NCBI GenBank assembly: GCA_963969365.1
Contig: OZ017746.1
Coordinates: forward strand, 1,178,001-1,242,000
DNA length: 64,000 nucleotides
Direction: 5' to 3'
Source of the DNA: Asterochloris sp. CNOR1
Lineage: Eukaryota > Chlorophyta > Trebouxiophyceae > Trebouxiales > Trebouxiaceae
The position numbers and the translations under genes are program-made. Within the stretch, counting starts at the first letter, position 1. The number at the start of each line of letters is the position of its first letter. Positions 22,595 through 34,397 of this stretch are shown here, piece after piece. The notes beneath the pieces were generated by a model. That model ran no database searches and was not told where the DNA came from. It saw only the letters and a list, made by a program, of their open reading frames with translations.

Positions 22595-23787
22595 ATGAAG
22601 GCGACTGTATTCGCTTGTGTGCTTGTGCTGGGCAGCCAGGCAGCTCACGGAGTGCCCCTTCCTCGTTTGCTGACGCTCAATGGCAGGCCCACTGTAGCTG
22701 ACACAACCGTGCTGGAAAGTGCAACTGATGAAAAGCCCTGGGTGAGCATGCATGGTGGCCAGCCGATATGATCAGAGGTACTCACTGCAGGACAGCAGAT
22801 TCTGCGTGAAGAAGCTCATGTGAAGCTTCCAGTGTCCCCTGCAGTTCTGCCATGACACCGAGTGCCCCAAGTATGAGCTGCTCAACAAGACTGAGGACTA
22901 TGAAACCCGCCGCTACTCATCAAGTAAGCCTGCCTGCCATGTGTGCGCCGCTGCATCATCTGATTGTATCGCCTGGCTGCAGCCCAGTGGGTCTCCACCG
23001 AAGTACAAGGTTACTTCTATTCCCAGGCAACAGCTACAGGATTCCAGGTACTGCACAGCCTTGACATGTCACCTGTGGCTTGCAATGTTTGCTACAAATA
23101 TTAACAAACATCTCTGGTGCGTGCAGAGGCTCTTCAAGTACATCAGCGGAGACAATCAAGGTGGGCACTGGCTGGAACGGCTTAGTGTTTTGCGCCAAGA
23201 TGGCTACTTCCTTGTACTCCACCAATGTGCATCTCTGCTTGCAGACAGCATCAAAATCCCTATGACCAGCCCAGTGGCTGTGCACGTGTCTGCTGGTCAG
23301 GGTCCCTTCTGTAAGAGCACCTTCAGCGTTGCCTTCTTCGTGCCTGCCGAATTCCAGGTGAGCTGACAGAGCACTACACACCAAAATACCGCTCTGCAGG
23401 GCAGCTTTGCAGCTGAGGATGTTGTTCCTGCTACAGAGTAAGGTGCCAGAGCCCACGAACCCAGACCTGAAGGTTGTCACTGTGCCAGAGGGGACGGTGT
23501 TTGTGAGCTCCTTTGGCGGTTTCTTGGTGGATGACTGGACCCTGGCCAGAAAGGTCAAGGCACTGACCACTGCACTTGATAAGAAGGAGCTCTCGTATGA
23601 TGTCTCCAGGGGCTACTTCACTGCAGGCTATGACCCTCCCACACGAGTCACCAGCAGGTGAGAGCTGCAGTTGTAGAGCTGGGCAGCAGGACTACACACT
23701 GTGCATTGAACTGGCTGATGCAAGGCATGCACTGAGTCTGCCAAATTGAACTGCAGACACAATGAAGTCTGGGTCAGGGCGGTTTGA
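22595..23787 (+). CDS. Secreted SOUL-family haem-binding protein
   Basis: SOUL/HBP proteins bind haem or other tetrapyrroles. Seven exons give 229 codons: 22595-22741, 22845-22923, 22983-23047, 23127-23160, 23245-23357, 23437-23657, 23757-23787. A signal peptide is clear (MKATVFACVLVLGSQAAHG), so it should enter the secretory pathway. SOUL landmarks are CPKYELLNKTEDYETRRYS, RLFKYISGDNQ, KIPMTSPVAVHV, SVAFFVPAEF and the C-terminal NEVWVRAV. Cysteines near the N-terminus (FCHDTEC) may pair. Divergent from LSM1 with 145 bases between start codons. Confidence 0.92.
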
Positions 23788-23994
23788 TCAAGATGCTGCA
23801 GCTCTGGTTCGAGTGTTTTCAGCACGGCAACCGTGTCTCCCCAGGCACTGACTTCTATTGAAATGGATGCAGTTCATTATCTGACTAATGTCTATGTTGT
23901 TACAAAGTGTGGTTCAGAATCCCGCAACAGTTTTGCTCCCCTTCTGTCACGAGCGCATTAGTCCTGCAGATCACCTATTCATCGCATTGCAGCC

Positions 23995-26900
23995 ATGGAA
24001 GACAAGCAGTACAAGCTGAAGATTGCGTGCATTGGCGCGGGCTGTAAGTAGCACGCTGTTTCAGCACCACTTTGAGCAAATGCTTGCAGTGACCCCTTGC
24101 AGACACCCTAGCTTGCGACAGCACCCTGTCTGGTTCAACAATGGGCATCTAGGCTGCACTCATGGTGAATCCCCCGCTTTCGATTGATTCCCTTGTGTCT
24201 GGCTGTAGATGTGGGGGGCCCCACAATGGCCATGATGGCCCTGAAGTGCCCTGACATCAAGGTTACAGTGGTAGACATCAATGACGCCAGGTGTGGGGTG
24301 TCATCACCTGCACCTGATGCTGCCCTAGGCCTGTGAGTGGCCGCACCAGTGCTGAGCAGTGCACTTCTCCTTGGTGCAGGATCAAGGCCTGGATGAGCGA
24401 CAAGCTGCCCATCTATGAACCAGGCCTGGAGGAGGTGGTGAAGGAATGCAGGGGTCGCAACCTGTTCTTCAGCACCGACACCCACAAGCATGTGGGCGAG
24501 GCCGACATTGTCTTTGTCAGGTGCGCTGGTGGTAAGTCACGGCCTGCTGGGTACCCCCATGTTGGCAGACTGGCAGCGTTATGCTGTATGACTAAGCTGC
24601 CAATCCACTACAACAGCAGTAAATCTCAGTCCCCCTGCTTCGACAGAGCAGCTTCAAGCTGCCGCAAGAGCTGTCAGCGGCAGCAGTGAGTGCTGTTGGC
24701 CACCCAGGTGACAGTTCTTCAGCGCAAGACAATGTTGCTGACGCTGCCCTGCAGTGTCAACACCCCCACCAAGACCAGAGGCGTGGGCGCCGGCAAGGCG
24801 GCAGACCTTACGTACTGGGAGGGTGCCGCACGCATGATTGCCTCTGTCTCAAGCAGCAGCAAGATTGTGGTGGAGAAGAGCACGGTACCCGTGAAGACGG
24901 CGGAGGCCATTGAAAAGGTGAGAGCCCTGCTGGCTGTGCTGTAGCTGCACCACTTCCATCTGCAGAAGAAGTGGACTCTGTGTGCAACTCTCTTACCTGC
25001 TATGCAGCTGCCTGGCCCCTCAAGCTGGAAGGCTGAGCTCATACCTGGTCCTGCACATGTCGAGCGGCACTCCCGTCACGAAGCCACAGGCTCAACCACA
25101 GTCTCAATCTGCTGCAGGTCCTCAGGCGCAACTGCGCAGATCTGAACGTTCACTTCGAAATACTGAGCAACCCTGAATTTCTAGCAGAAGGCACGGCCAT
25201 CGCAGACCTCACCAACCCTGATAGGGTGCGCCCTTGTCCTGCTTGCATTGATGTCCGCAGAACAGCCTGAGACCTGCCTTGAGACTGCCTGCTGCCTTAC
25301 TTGGCACTCCTCTTGCAGGTGCTCATTGGTGGCAAGGAGACGGAGTCAGGGCAGAAGGCCGTGCAGGTCCTGAAGAGCGTCTATGAGCACTGGGTGCCCT
25401 CTGAGAAGATTCTGTGAGTCCCATAGAGCCAGGCTGCAGTTGTTGCACAGTAGCACCACCTGGCCACTGATTTGCAGCATGAAGGCGTGCCAGGAGACAG
25501 CTGCACATCAGTGACTGCCCTGGCCGTGCCTGTGCCTGTCCCAGTTTGCCTGTCCCAGTTCGCCCAACTTTGGTCACATGCGTGCCGCAGGTGCTCCAAC
25601 CTGTGGAGCGCTGAGCTCAGCAAGCTGACAGCCAATGCCATGCTGGCCCAGCGGATCAGCTCCATGAATTCCATTTCTGCTTTGTGCGAATCCACGGGGG
25701 CTGATGTTCAGGAGGTGGCGCGGTGTATTGGCACTGACAGTCGAATTGGCCCCAAGTTTTTGAATGCCAGCGTGGGCTTTGGCGGCAGCTGTTTCCAGAA
25801 GGACATTCTGAACCTGGTGAGTTGAGTCGCACAAAACGCATGTGCTCACACTCACTTGCCAGGCTGCTTGTGCTGGGTGCAGCTGCCGAACGGCTTGCAA
25901 CGCACTGCATTATACTGCACTGCTCCATGGGTCTTGTTGTGTGTGCCACCTGTCAAGCAATGGTGCTGCACAGCCCTGGCTGGCTTTGTTGCATGTGCTG
26001 GCAGCTTGGTGCAGGCTGGAGAGCTGCACGGTGCTGCACTTGCCTTCACTGGCCTTGTCACATTGGTGGCTGCAGCATGCTGGGCAGTCCCTTCACTTCA
26101 CCACTGTGCTCTGCTGCAGGTCTATATCTGCGAGCAACTGGGCCTCAAGCAGGTGGCAGAGTACTGGCACTCAGTGGTCCAGATCAACGACTACCAGAAG
26201 CAGCGGTTCGTGGAGCGCATGATTGAGGCTATGTTCAACACCATCTCTGGCAAGAAGATTGCCATTCTTGGCTTTGCCTTCAAGAAGGACACCGGGGATA
26301 CTCGTGAGACCCCAGCTATTGATGTCTGCAAGGGCCTCCTGCGCGACAAGGCTCACCTCAACATCTTTGACCCCCAGGTCAGCCTCCAGCATCCTGCTGG
26401 CTGCCCTGCATTGCCACGCAGCAGGGCAGCTGTGTGCTGGCATGCCTGCCGCATTCTGCTGCTACTTTTGCAGGCATCTCTCAATGCCACCCTGCTGTCT
26501 AAGTACACGCTTCTGCCACGTGTAGGTTTCAAAGGACCAGATTTGCACTGACCTGGCCACCCCCCAGTTTCAGTGGGACCACCCTTCGCGACCAGTGCAT
26601 AAGCATGCCGACCACGTCTCTGTCTTTGAGGATGCTTACGAGGCCTGCCAAGACGCACATGCAGTTGCTGTCCTGACAGAGTGGGACGAATTCGCGAAGT
26701 ATGACTGGGAGAGAATTTACGACTCCATGCTGAAGCCCAGCTTTCTGTTTGACGGCAGGTAGACTGGCTGTGCCCGCAGTTGATTGTTGCTTGAGCCATC
26801 ATGCGCACTGCAGAGTATTCTTGGTTGTCTGGGAGGCTGACTTTGCTTTTGTTGGCTTTCAGGACTGCTCACTTGACCGTCTGCCCTTGCAGGAATTGCC

Positions 26901-27074
26901 TGGACCATGAGATGCTGCGGGGCCTGGGGTTCATCGTGGTGAGGCACATGTTGCTGTGCATGACCACAGCCATGCATGCTGTTGTCCAAACAGCTCTGAA
27001 CTAGCTTCCTGTTGTTCCTGCAGTTCGGCCTGGGCAAGCCCCTGGACCCCTTCCTGCAGAAGGGCAGCATTTGA
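23995..27074 (+). CDS. UGD: UDP-glucose 6-dehydrogenase, upstream tandem copy
   Basis: Oxidises UDP-glucose to UDP-glucuronate with two NAD+, feeding cell-wall and glycan synthesis in the cytosol. Eleven exons give 483 codons: 23995-24043, 24209-24290, 24380-24520, 24755-24917, 25118-25225, 25319-25413, 25591-25816, 26120-26377, 26526-26758, 26893-26938, 27024-27074. The NAD motif is IACIGAGYVGGP, the catalytic cysteine lies in [15 protein letters not shown], and the substrate-binding blocks EFLAEGTAI and [16 protein letters not shown] are intact, so the enzyme should be active. All introns are GT-AG. It is closely similar to the second copy downstream, with ten of eleven exon borders shared, so the pair arose by duplication of an already split gene. 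Its extra last intron is missing from the other copy. Confidence 0.97.
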
Positions 27075-27685
27075 GCAACCTTTATTTGCACGCTCTAGTT
27101 CACAGTGGCATCTTTTAATGTTGAGCTCACACCCCTCTCCTCATGAATTTGATGTCCACCTCTTGCAGTAACTGACCTGCAGTAACTGACCCGTGTAGTC
27201 ACAGAAATGCCTTTTCTAGGCTCCAACTGACCAGTAGGAGGGCACTGAGAGCTGCCTTGGAACCTCACATCCATGAGTGCTGCCGTGCAATCAGGTCTGG
27301 GCGGTCGTGGATTGGCTTCATGCTGTTCCTGCACTTTGGCCTTGACAAGCCCCTGGACCCACCCCTGGAGATGGGCAGCATCTGAGCAGGATCTGTAGAC
27401 TGCATTTGGAAGTTGCATGACCCACAATCTTCCTATTCTGTCTGCCTTAGAGTAACGCTGTGACATGGTCTGAGGTTCATACTATTGTCCCAAGCTGGCA
27501 AGCGTGTATCTTGAGCTGCATTTATGGAAAAGGCAATGCTTCATAGTAGTTTCGACTCTCGACTTTGCCGCAGAGCTCACACTTGAGGCAGGCAGCCAAG
27601 GCTGGTCCCTCCTCAGCGGACACAGCAGGTCCCTCACCCACATCTCAGGCCTCTCTCTCCTGACCCTTTGTCAACATAAACCAAG
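27075..27685. other. Spacer between the tandem UGD genes
   Basis: Contains the UGD 3' relic at about 27301-27400, a short direct repeat (TGCAGTAACTGAC, near 27166 and 27178), and the putative promoter and leader of the second UGD gene. No other gene is visible. Confidence 0.55.
27301..27400 (+). pseudogene. Relic of a third UGD 3' end
   Basis: TGTTCCTGCACTTTGGCCTT and then GACAAGCCCCTGGACCC and GGGCAGCATCTGAGCA match the last intron end and last exon of the upstream UGD gene (27010-27078). The acceptor AG has become AC and the rest of the gene is not present. It looks like a leftover of an unequal crossover or of a lost third copy. Confidence 0.8.
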
Positions 27686-30600
27686 ATGGCTGCCTTTAAG
27701 CTCAAAATTGCGTGTATTGGCGCTGGATGTGAGCAGCTCTGTGCCTCGTGGCAGGCACCCTGCCTTGCCATGCCCTGCCTGCTCACCTGAGGCTGCCACT
27801 CTGGCACCTGGCCCAGCACTGTGCACCCTGCTCTATCAGTGATTCGCACCATCCATGACTGGCGCGGGCAACCTCAGCATCTTACGCCTTGCTCTGCTCT
27901 GCAGATGTGGGTGGACCCACGATGGCCATGATGGCTCTCAAGTCTCCTGATGTCAAGATTACAGTGGTGGACGTCAATGAGAAGAGGTGCAAAGCACACC
28001 TGTGGCGCATTCCCCTTGTCCTGCCAGGCAGGGCCTGGCCGGCTCAAAGCATGCGCAGGAGGCCAAGCAACACATCACTGTTGACAGCAGCCGCAACCTG
28101 TGGGTCCAGTGTCTGATGCAACTCACCAGTGTCTGATGCAACTCATTGTCCAAGAACGACTGGGGGCACCTGGCAGCCATCACACTGTACTCAGCCTTAG
28201 GCTGCTCCCTGCTGCAGGATTGCAGCCTGGATGAGCGACAAGCTACCCATCTACGAGCCAGGCCTGGACGAGGTAGTGAAGGAGTGCAGGGGCCGCAACC
28301 TATTCTTTAGCACAGACACCCACAAGCACGTGGGCGAGGCCGACATCATCTTTGTCAGGTGAGGCAGCCACGCAGCAGGGGAGTGAGGAGGCCTGAAGCC
28401 TGCTTACATTTGGCAGGAGCTGGCTGGAGAGTGGAGTCTAACTTGGCAGTTGGACTCACTTCCCATACAGTTGCATCACAGCAAGCCAGAGCCAGCCACA
28501 GGAGGCTTATGTCTTGTCGGCTGGCGGCCTGCAGCCCCGTCGCTGCTCACAGCTTTGCACCACATGGCGCATCCTCCTGTCTTTCATGCAGTCAAGGCAC
28601 CAACTGCAGCAGCAAATCACAGGTGGCTGGCTTAACAATCCTGATGGCCCTGCGTCTGCCCTGCAGCGTGAACATGCCCACCAAGACCAGCGGAGTCGGT
28701 GCTGGCAAGGCAGCAGACCTGACGTACTGGGAGGGAGCCGCCCGCATGATCGCTTCAGTATCCACCAGGAGCAAGATTGTGGTGGAGAAGAGCACAGTAC
28801 CTGTGAAGACAGCAGAGGCCATCGAAAAGGTGGGACTCTGCTGCACCTGTGTGTTGGGGCAATGGCTGTCAGGTCTCTGAGGGGTATGAGGACCTTTCTA
28901 TTTCCCCCTGCTATGACTCACGGCCATTCCCCTTCACGGAGCCACGCCCCTGACCAGAGCCATGTCGCCTGTCTGCAGGTGCTGCGCCGCAACTGCGCCC
29001 ACCGTGGCGTGCACTTTGAGATCCTCAGCAACCCAGAGTTCTTGGCTGAGGGGACTGCCATCTCTGACCTCCTCAACCCTGACAGGGTAGGCTCAAGCCT
29101 GTTCAGCCTGTTCAGCCCTCTGGATTATTCTGCTAGCTTGGGCCCTGCAGCAGTTGTAAGCTGGCTGGACCAGGCAGCACAGTCATACATCAATGCTCAC
29201 CTGGATGTAAGTTCAGTCTGCGCAGCATGTAGAAGCTGGGTGGCAGGCCAGTCCAACATCTTGTCCAAACGCTTCAGCAGCCAGCTGTGCTGCATTCCCT
29301 GCAGGTGCTCATTGGTGGCAAGGAGACAGATTCTGGCAGGAAAGCTGTGGCAGTCCTGAAGAGCGTGTACGAGCATTGGGTGCCCTCTGAGAAGATTCTG
29401 TAAGTCGCACTCATGCTGTTTGGTCTTATTGCTCTAGGTTTGTTGCTCCAAGTTCTTTGGTCTTGTTGCTTACAGCTGGGGAGCAGTGTTTAGGTGCCTG
29501 AACCCTGATTGTTGTTTGTGTACCAACAAGCATGCTGTGCATTGCCTCCATTTGAAGAAGCATGTGAGTGTGCTTTTGGCATGGTGCTGAAGGCTTCATT
29601 ATTACTGCTCCAGGTGCTCCAACCTTTGGAGTGCCGAGCTGAGCAAGCTGACAGCCAACGCCATGCTAGCCCAGAGGATCAGCTCAATGAACAGCATCTC
29701 AGCGCTGTGCGAGGCCACAGGGGCCGATGTCCAGGAGGTTGCCAGGTGCATCGGCACAGACAGCCGCATTGGGCCCAGATTCTTGAACACCAGTGTGGGC
29801 TTTGGCGGCAGCTGCTTCCAGAAGGACATTCTGAACCTGGTGAGCCTGGACTTGGGCTGCAATCTCACTCACACAGCTGCCTGTGTCTGACCAAAATTTT
29901 GTCCTGGCAGGTTGTGCTGGTAGGGACAGGCACCCTTTGCTAAACTTTTGGGTGGTTCTGCAGCTCAACAAGCAGGTGCTTCTGATGGCTGCTGGGGCCT
30001 GTGGAGACAGCCTGCTGCCCAGCCACTATTGCTGAAGTTGGCTGCCATTGTGCAGCTGAGTGGGCTGCTTGTGCTGGCTGCCAAGCAGGTGCTTGAAGGG
30101 GACTGTGCTGCCTGCAGCCTGCCCAGCTTTGCTGAGCCGCTGAGACTGAGCTGTTGCATTACACTCAGCCTTCACTCAGCATTGCTGCTTTGTGCAGGTG
30201 TACATCTGCGAACAGCAAGGGCTGGCTGAGGTGGCCAAGTACTGGCACTCAGTCGTCCAGATCAACGACTACCAGAAGCAGCGCTTTGTGGGGCACATGA
30301 TCGACGCGATGTTCAACACCATCTCTGGCAAGAAGATTGCCGTGCTGGGCTTTGCCTTCAAGAAGGACACAGGGGACACCCGCGAGACCCCGGCCATTGA
30401 TGTCTGCAAGGGCCTGCTGCAGGATGGCGCCAAGGTCACGGTCTATGACCCCCAGGTGTGCCCCTGCGGCAGCCTGCGTACGAAGGGCAGTGTGCTGCTG
30501 TGTGGTGGGGCTGCATGATGTTGTGCAGAAGGGCCACACCTGTGGCAGTCTTCCTACTGAGCCATTGCTCTCTGCCAGGTTGCCGGATCATCACTTCAGC

Positions 30601-31313
30601 AGACCTGCACGTTGCTCTGCAGCGATGAGGTGTCCCAGTCTGTTCTTCAGCCTCCACACAGTTGGATGCATATGATTGGTTCGTCATGGTGCAGGTGGCA
30701 CCTGCCGCCTCTTCAGCAGGCAAGCACTTGCACTGCATGCTCCTCTTTGAGGGAGGCATGGTGGCACTGCAGGTGTCCAAGCAGCAGATCTGCACCGACC
30801 TAGCTACACCACCGCTGGAGTGGGATCAACCGTTCCGAGCCCAGCACTACGTTGCCCAGAACGTGGCAGTGTCTGCAGACCCCTACGACGCCTGCCAAAG
30901 CTCCCATGCCATTGCAGTCATGACTGAGTGGGATGAGTTCAGGGGCTACAACTGGGACAGGATCTACAGCTCAATGGTCAAGCCCGCCTTTGTCTTCGAT
31001 GGCAGGTGACATCAATAGGCAGTGTGGTTGCAAAGGCCTTCCCTCCAGCCCGCCTGGGGTCAGTGAAGTGACCAAACCTGGCAGCAGTGCCTGTCTTGCC
31101 CTGCTTGCCATGTCGCCTCACAAGTTAGGCTGGATGCGCAGATTGATGAGGCTGCATTCGAGCTGATGAGGCCACATTCCTGCAAAAAATGATGGGCGCT
31201 TCTGCCTGCTGTGCAGGAACTGTATAGACCATGACAAGCTGCGGGCGTTGGGCTTCATTGTCTACGCGATAGGCAAGCCCCTCGACCCCTTCCTCCAAAA
31301 AGCCAATCTCTGA
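27686..31313 (+). CDS. UGD: UDP-glucose 6-dehydrogenase, downstream tandem copy
   Basis: Second UDP-glucose dehydrogenase, same reaction as its upstream neighbour. Ten exons give 481 codons: 27686-27728, 27905-27986, 28218-28358, 28667-28829, 28979-29086, 29305-29399, 29614-29839, 30198-30455, 30773-31005, 31217-31313. Exons 2-9 have exactly the same lengths as in the first copy (82, 141, 163, 108, 95, 226, 258, 233 bases). The last exon is continuous through [15 protein letters not shown], where the first copy has a phase-0 intron. The catalytic [10 protein letters not shown] and NAD motif IGAGYVGGP are intact. The proteins differ mostly near the C-terminus (around [19 protein letters not shown]), which may tune regulation. 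Confidence 0.97.
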
Positions 31314-32010
31314 AGGTTACCCTCCTTGTAAGACCGTACCTGCACAGGAAATCCTGCGCTGTATTATATCCTCGATGCCAGCTTGATGTTATTCAGATGA
31401 GATTGGCCCTCTCCTACCCAGCTATCTCCTGTCCCTCAGTACTCCTTGCCGCTCACTACCCATGCCCTAGTCACATGGCCCCAGTAAAGCTTCGGCTCTT
31501 CCCACACGAAGTGCATTATGACTCACAAGTACATCCATCTTTCATGTGGGCAGCGCGTCCCCTCTCCCCTGCTTCTTGTTCAGTCATGAAAGGTTTCCTT
31601 TTGCAGCGTCCCTTTGTCAGCAGAGGTATACGTAGACAGTGAGATGAACACAGATACATGTGCAACCACTCACCCAGATAACGGGACACTTTCTCTCCAG
31701 TTTAGTGGCTGTTTGGCTTCCTGTCCTGCTTAAAGCACCAGCAATGCCACTGGTCTCACATGATTGGCAGAACAAGGCTATGCCTGGCGTTGACAAAGTA
31801 ATGTGTAGGTCAAATGCAAACAGACTGCTAGGTGGGCGGTGCACCGGATCCTCTTTCAATGAAGACATTCTCCAGGAAGAACAACAGTCGGCAGGGGACA
31901 GATCAACCGTCATCACAGCTACCTTTGGAGCTGATTGTCTGAACACCTCTGAGGCCTTGTGACCCAGCTCAGAAGCATGTTTCCCGGACTGACAATATGC
32001 CACACTGCAG
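31314..32010. other. Spacer with possible first exon of the BIN4-like gene
   Basis: No complete gene is visible. A short ATG-led segment near 31781-31798 (MPGVDK then GTAATG) is in a suitable phase to be a first exon for the downstream gene, but this is weak. Confidence 0.35.
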
Positions 32011-34185
32011 GATCCAGCCAGGCACAGCATTGCCGATATTGGCCTGGAGGCAGCAGATGCATCGACTGGTCCCAGGAGAAAGGCCAGTGTGCCAGGCACG
32101 GGCGCAGCAGCACTGCAGCCTGCCAGAGTCCTTGCAACAGAGCCTGAAGACTTTGAGAGGGAGCGGCAGCCTGCCAGGCCTCAGCAAGCAGCTGCACTGA
32201 CACTGGCACCTGCAACATCGTCCGAGCCGACCAGCAGCAAGCTCACCTCTGAGCAGGGTGACACTCTGCCTGTCAGAGCCACTGCATCTCTGCGGGCAAT
32301 TGGCGGCGCAGTCAGCAAGGCTGCCCGCCCTAAGAGCAGCCGGCGCAGCCTGCTCCTGGCAGGCACAGGCAGAGGTCCTCTGTACACAGCCAGTCACGCC
32401 AGGCCAGCTGCAGCCCCACCTGCTGGCAGTGGGCTCAGTCCTCTGTGCGGCCAGAGCAAGACCAGCAGCATTGCCAGTCCAGCCAGCTCAGAGAGCCTCA
32501 GCCATGCCTCAGCTGACGGCGAGGAGGACTGGCTGGCAGAGGCTCAGAGGGCAGCCAGCAAAGTGACCAAGACAGCCCAGCCCCCGGCCTGTGCCACAGG
32601 CGCCGGGCGGCCTGCAGGAGCGGTGCCCACTGCAGCAGGCAGGACGCCTGGAGCCACCCTTGCAAGGTGTGAGCAGCAGACTGCAGCAGCAGGCGCTGCG
32701 GCTGCCTCAAAGTGCCCCAGGACAGCTGCTGTTGCCAGGCTGCTGGGGACCTCCAGCCCCCATGCCGGCCACCACGCAGCTGGCCCCACCCTCCAGAGAA
32801 ATGCGCAGGGCAGCAGCGCGCCAAGCCCACTACCCCCGTCCTGCTCTGCCCTTGCAGTCACCAAGGGGCAGGGAACTGCACCCGCAGCTCACAGAGGCCA
32901 TGAACACACGCTGCTTGGCAAGCAGGCTGCCATTGCTGACGTGCCCAGGGCTTCAGAGCAGACCAGCAGCAGGGATAATGGCGTGCAGCAAGTGGCCACA
33001 GCAGCCGGGGAGGTGCCAGGCTTTCCCCAGCAGGCCTGCCCCAAGAAGCCGCTCAAGCCTGCTAAAGGGATTCTAAAGGTGCATTGGTACATGCCATACA
33101 GTTGTCAAGCTGCATGGATGCCTGCCCAGCTTGGGCATGTGGAGCCATGACGTGCATTGTGTTCAAGGTAGAGGGTTTTCTTTTGGTAGCACTTTGCATG
33201 CAGCAGCATTTGTAAGTTCATGTCAGCACGCCAAGCCTGGCTTGCAATGCGGCCACCTCTGCGCCTTGCGTCTCTGCAGGAAGCTGACCTGATGCTGACA
33301 CCAGCCTGCAAGGCAAGCAAGGCTGTGCTGGTGGAGATGCTGCCCACATTTGAGGCAGCAGGGGACGTGGGTGCTTTGGGCCGCATAGCTGGTGACGACA
33401 CCCTCAGACTGGATTTGAAAGGCAAGTGCAGGCCTGCAGCACCATGTGCAGCCAGATGGACACCTTGGACCACACATGTCCTCAAGTGGGTCCTGAAGGT
33501 TGCATCGTTTTGGGTGGAGACATCAAGTGGTGTCGATGGCCCCATTCTACCCAGGCCAGCAGAGCTCAGTCCTGCACTGTGTGCCTGCAGGCTGCACCTA
33601 CAGCATGCAAATGTGTGACGGTGTCTCCACCCTGCTGCTGGCAAAGCTTCCCACGCATGGTGAGGAACTGCTTGCAGAGTGCGGTGCTGCATGGGTGTGC
33701 CCTCTGCCAGCAGGATGGCTAGCACAGTGACCCACAGCAGGGCAGCGTTGTTGTGTTATTGCTGCGCTGTTGTTGCGTGCAGGCACTGGATATGCAGGCA
33801 TTGGCAAGGCCACTGTGGAAGCTGTCTTCCCAAAGTTCCTGTCTGTGCAAGTTGAGGATGATGCAGATGCAGGTGAGCATCAGGATCTTGGCTTTGTTTG
33901 TTTGCTGTTGCTGCCTTGGTGCTGCAAGGATGGCCTGAGAGGACCAGTTCACCAGTAAACGATTCAAAGTGATTCATACAAAATCTGCAAAGCTTGACAC
34001 TATTCATTGCAGACTGCAACATAGGCATGAACTGGTCTGATGACAACTGCAACCTGGCAACCAGTACAAGGAACTGCGGTGCGCCCAAGACCAGGAGGGC
34101 TGCTGCCAAGAAGAAGCCTAGAAAGGCAGCTGCCAGGCCTAAGAGCAGGACTACAACACTGAAAGCCAGCAAAGCAATGAAATAA
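32011..34185 (+). CDS. BIN4-like protein (topoisomerase VI complex), N-terminal exon missing
   Basis: The C-terminal half resembles plant BIN4, a DNA-binding partner of topoisomerase VI needed for endoreduplication. Five exons are in frame: 32011-33078, 33280-33421, 33591-33659, 33783-33872, 34013-34185 (514 codons including the stop). The first exon is a 356-codon Ala/Ser/Pro-rich, probably disordered region with an EEDWLAEAQ motif; BIN4 has a comparable DWL motif. Conserved-looking core: SKAVLVEMLPTFEAAGDVGA, DTLRLDLKGCTY, and ATVEAVFPKFLSVQ. The tail is very basic (KKKPRKAAARPKSR), as expected for DNA binding. The intron after 33421 uses a perfect GC donor (G/GCAAGT). The true start is not resolved because the first exon begins at a CTGCAG acceptor. 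Family assignment is by motif memory and is moderate. Confidence 0.6.
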
Positions 34186-34397
34186 TGCAAATGGTGCACA
34201 CTGTGCAGCAGTGATCTGCCGTACCATGCAAAGATAATGTAAAGATAATGTAAAGATCTTGTCAAGAGTGAAGTCAGCATGGGAAAGCGCAGCACAGAGG
34301 AAGGGGAAGACTGTGAGACAGATGCGTGGTGCATGCCGTGGCTTGCTCAGATAGGGCTGACAGTGCAGAAGTAGGAGGCGAGGAATTGTAAGGTGCG

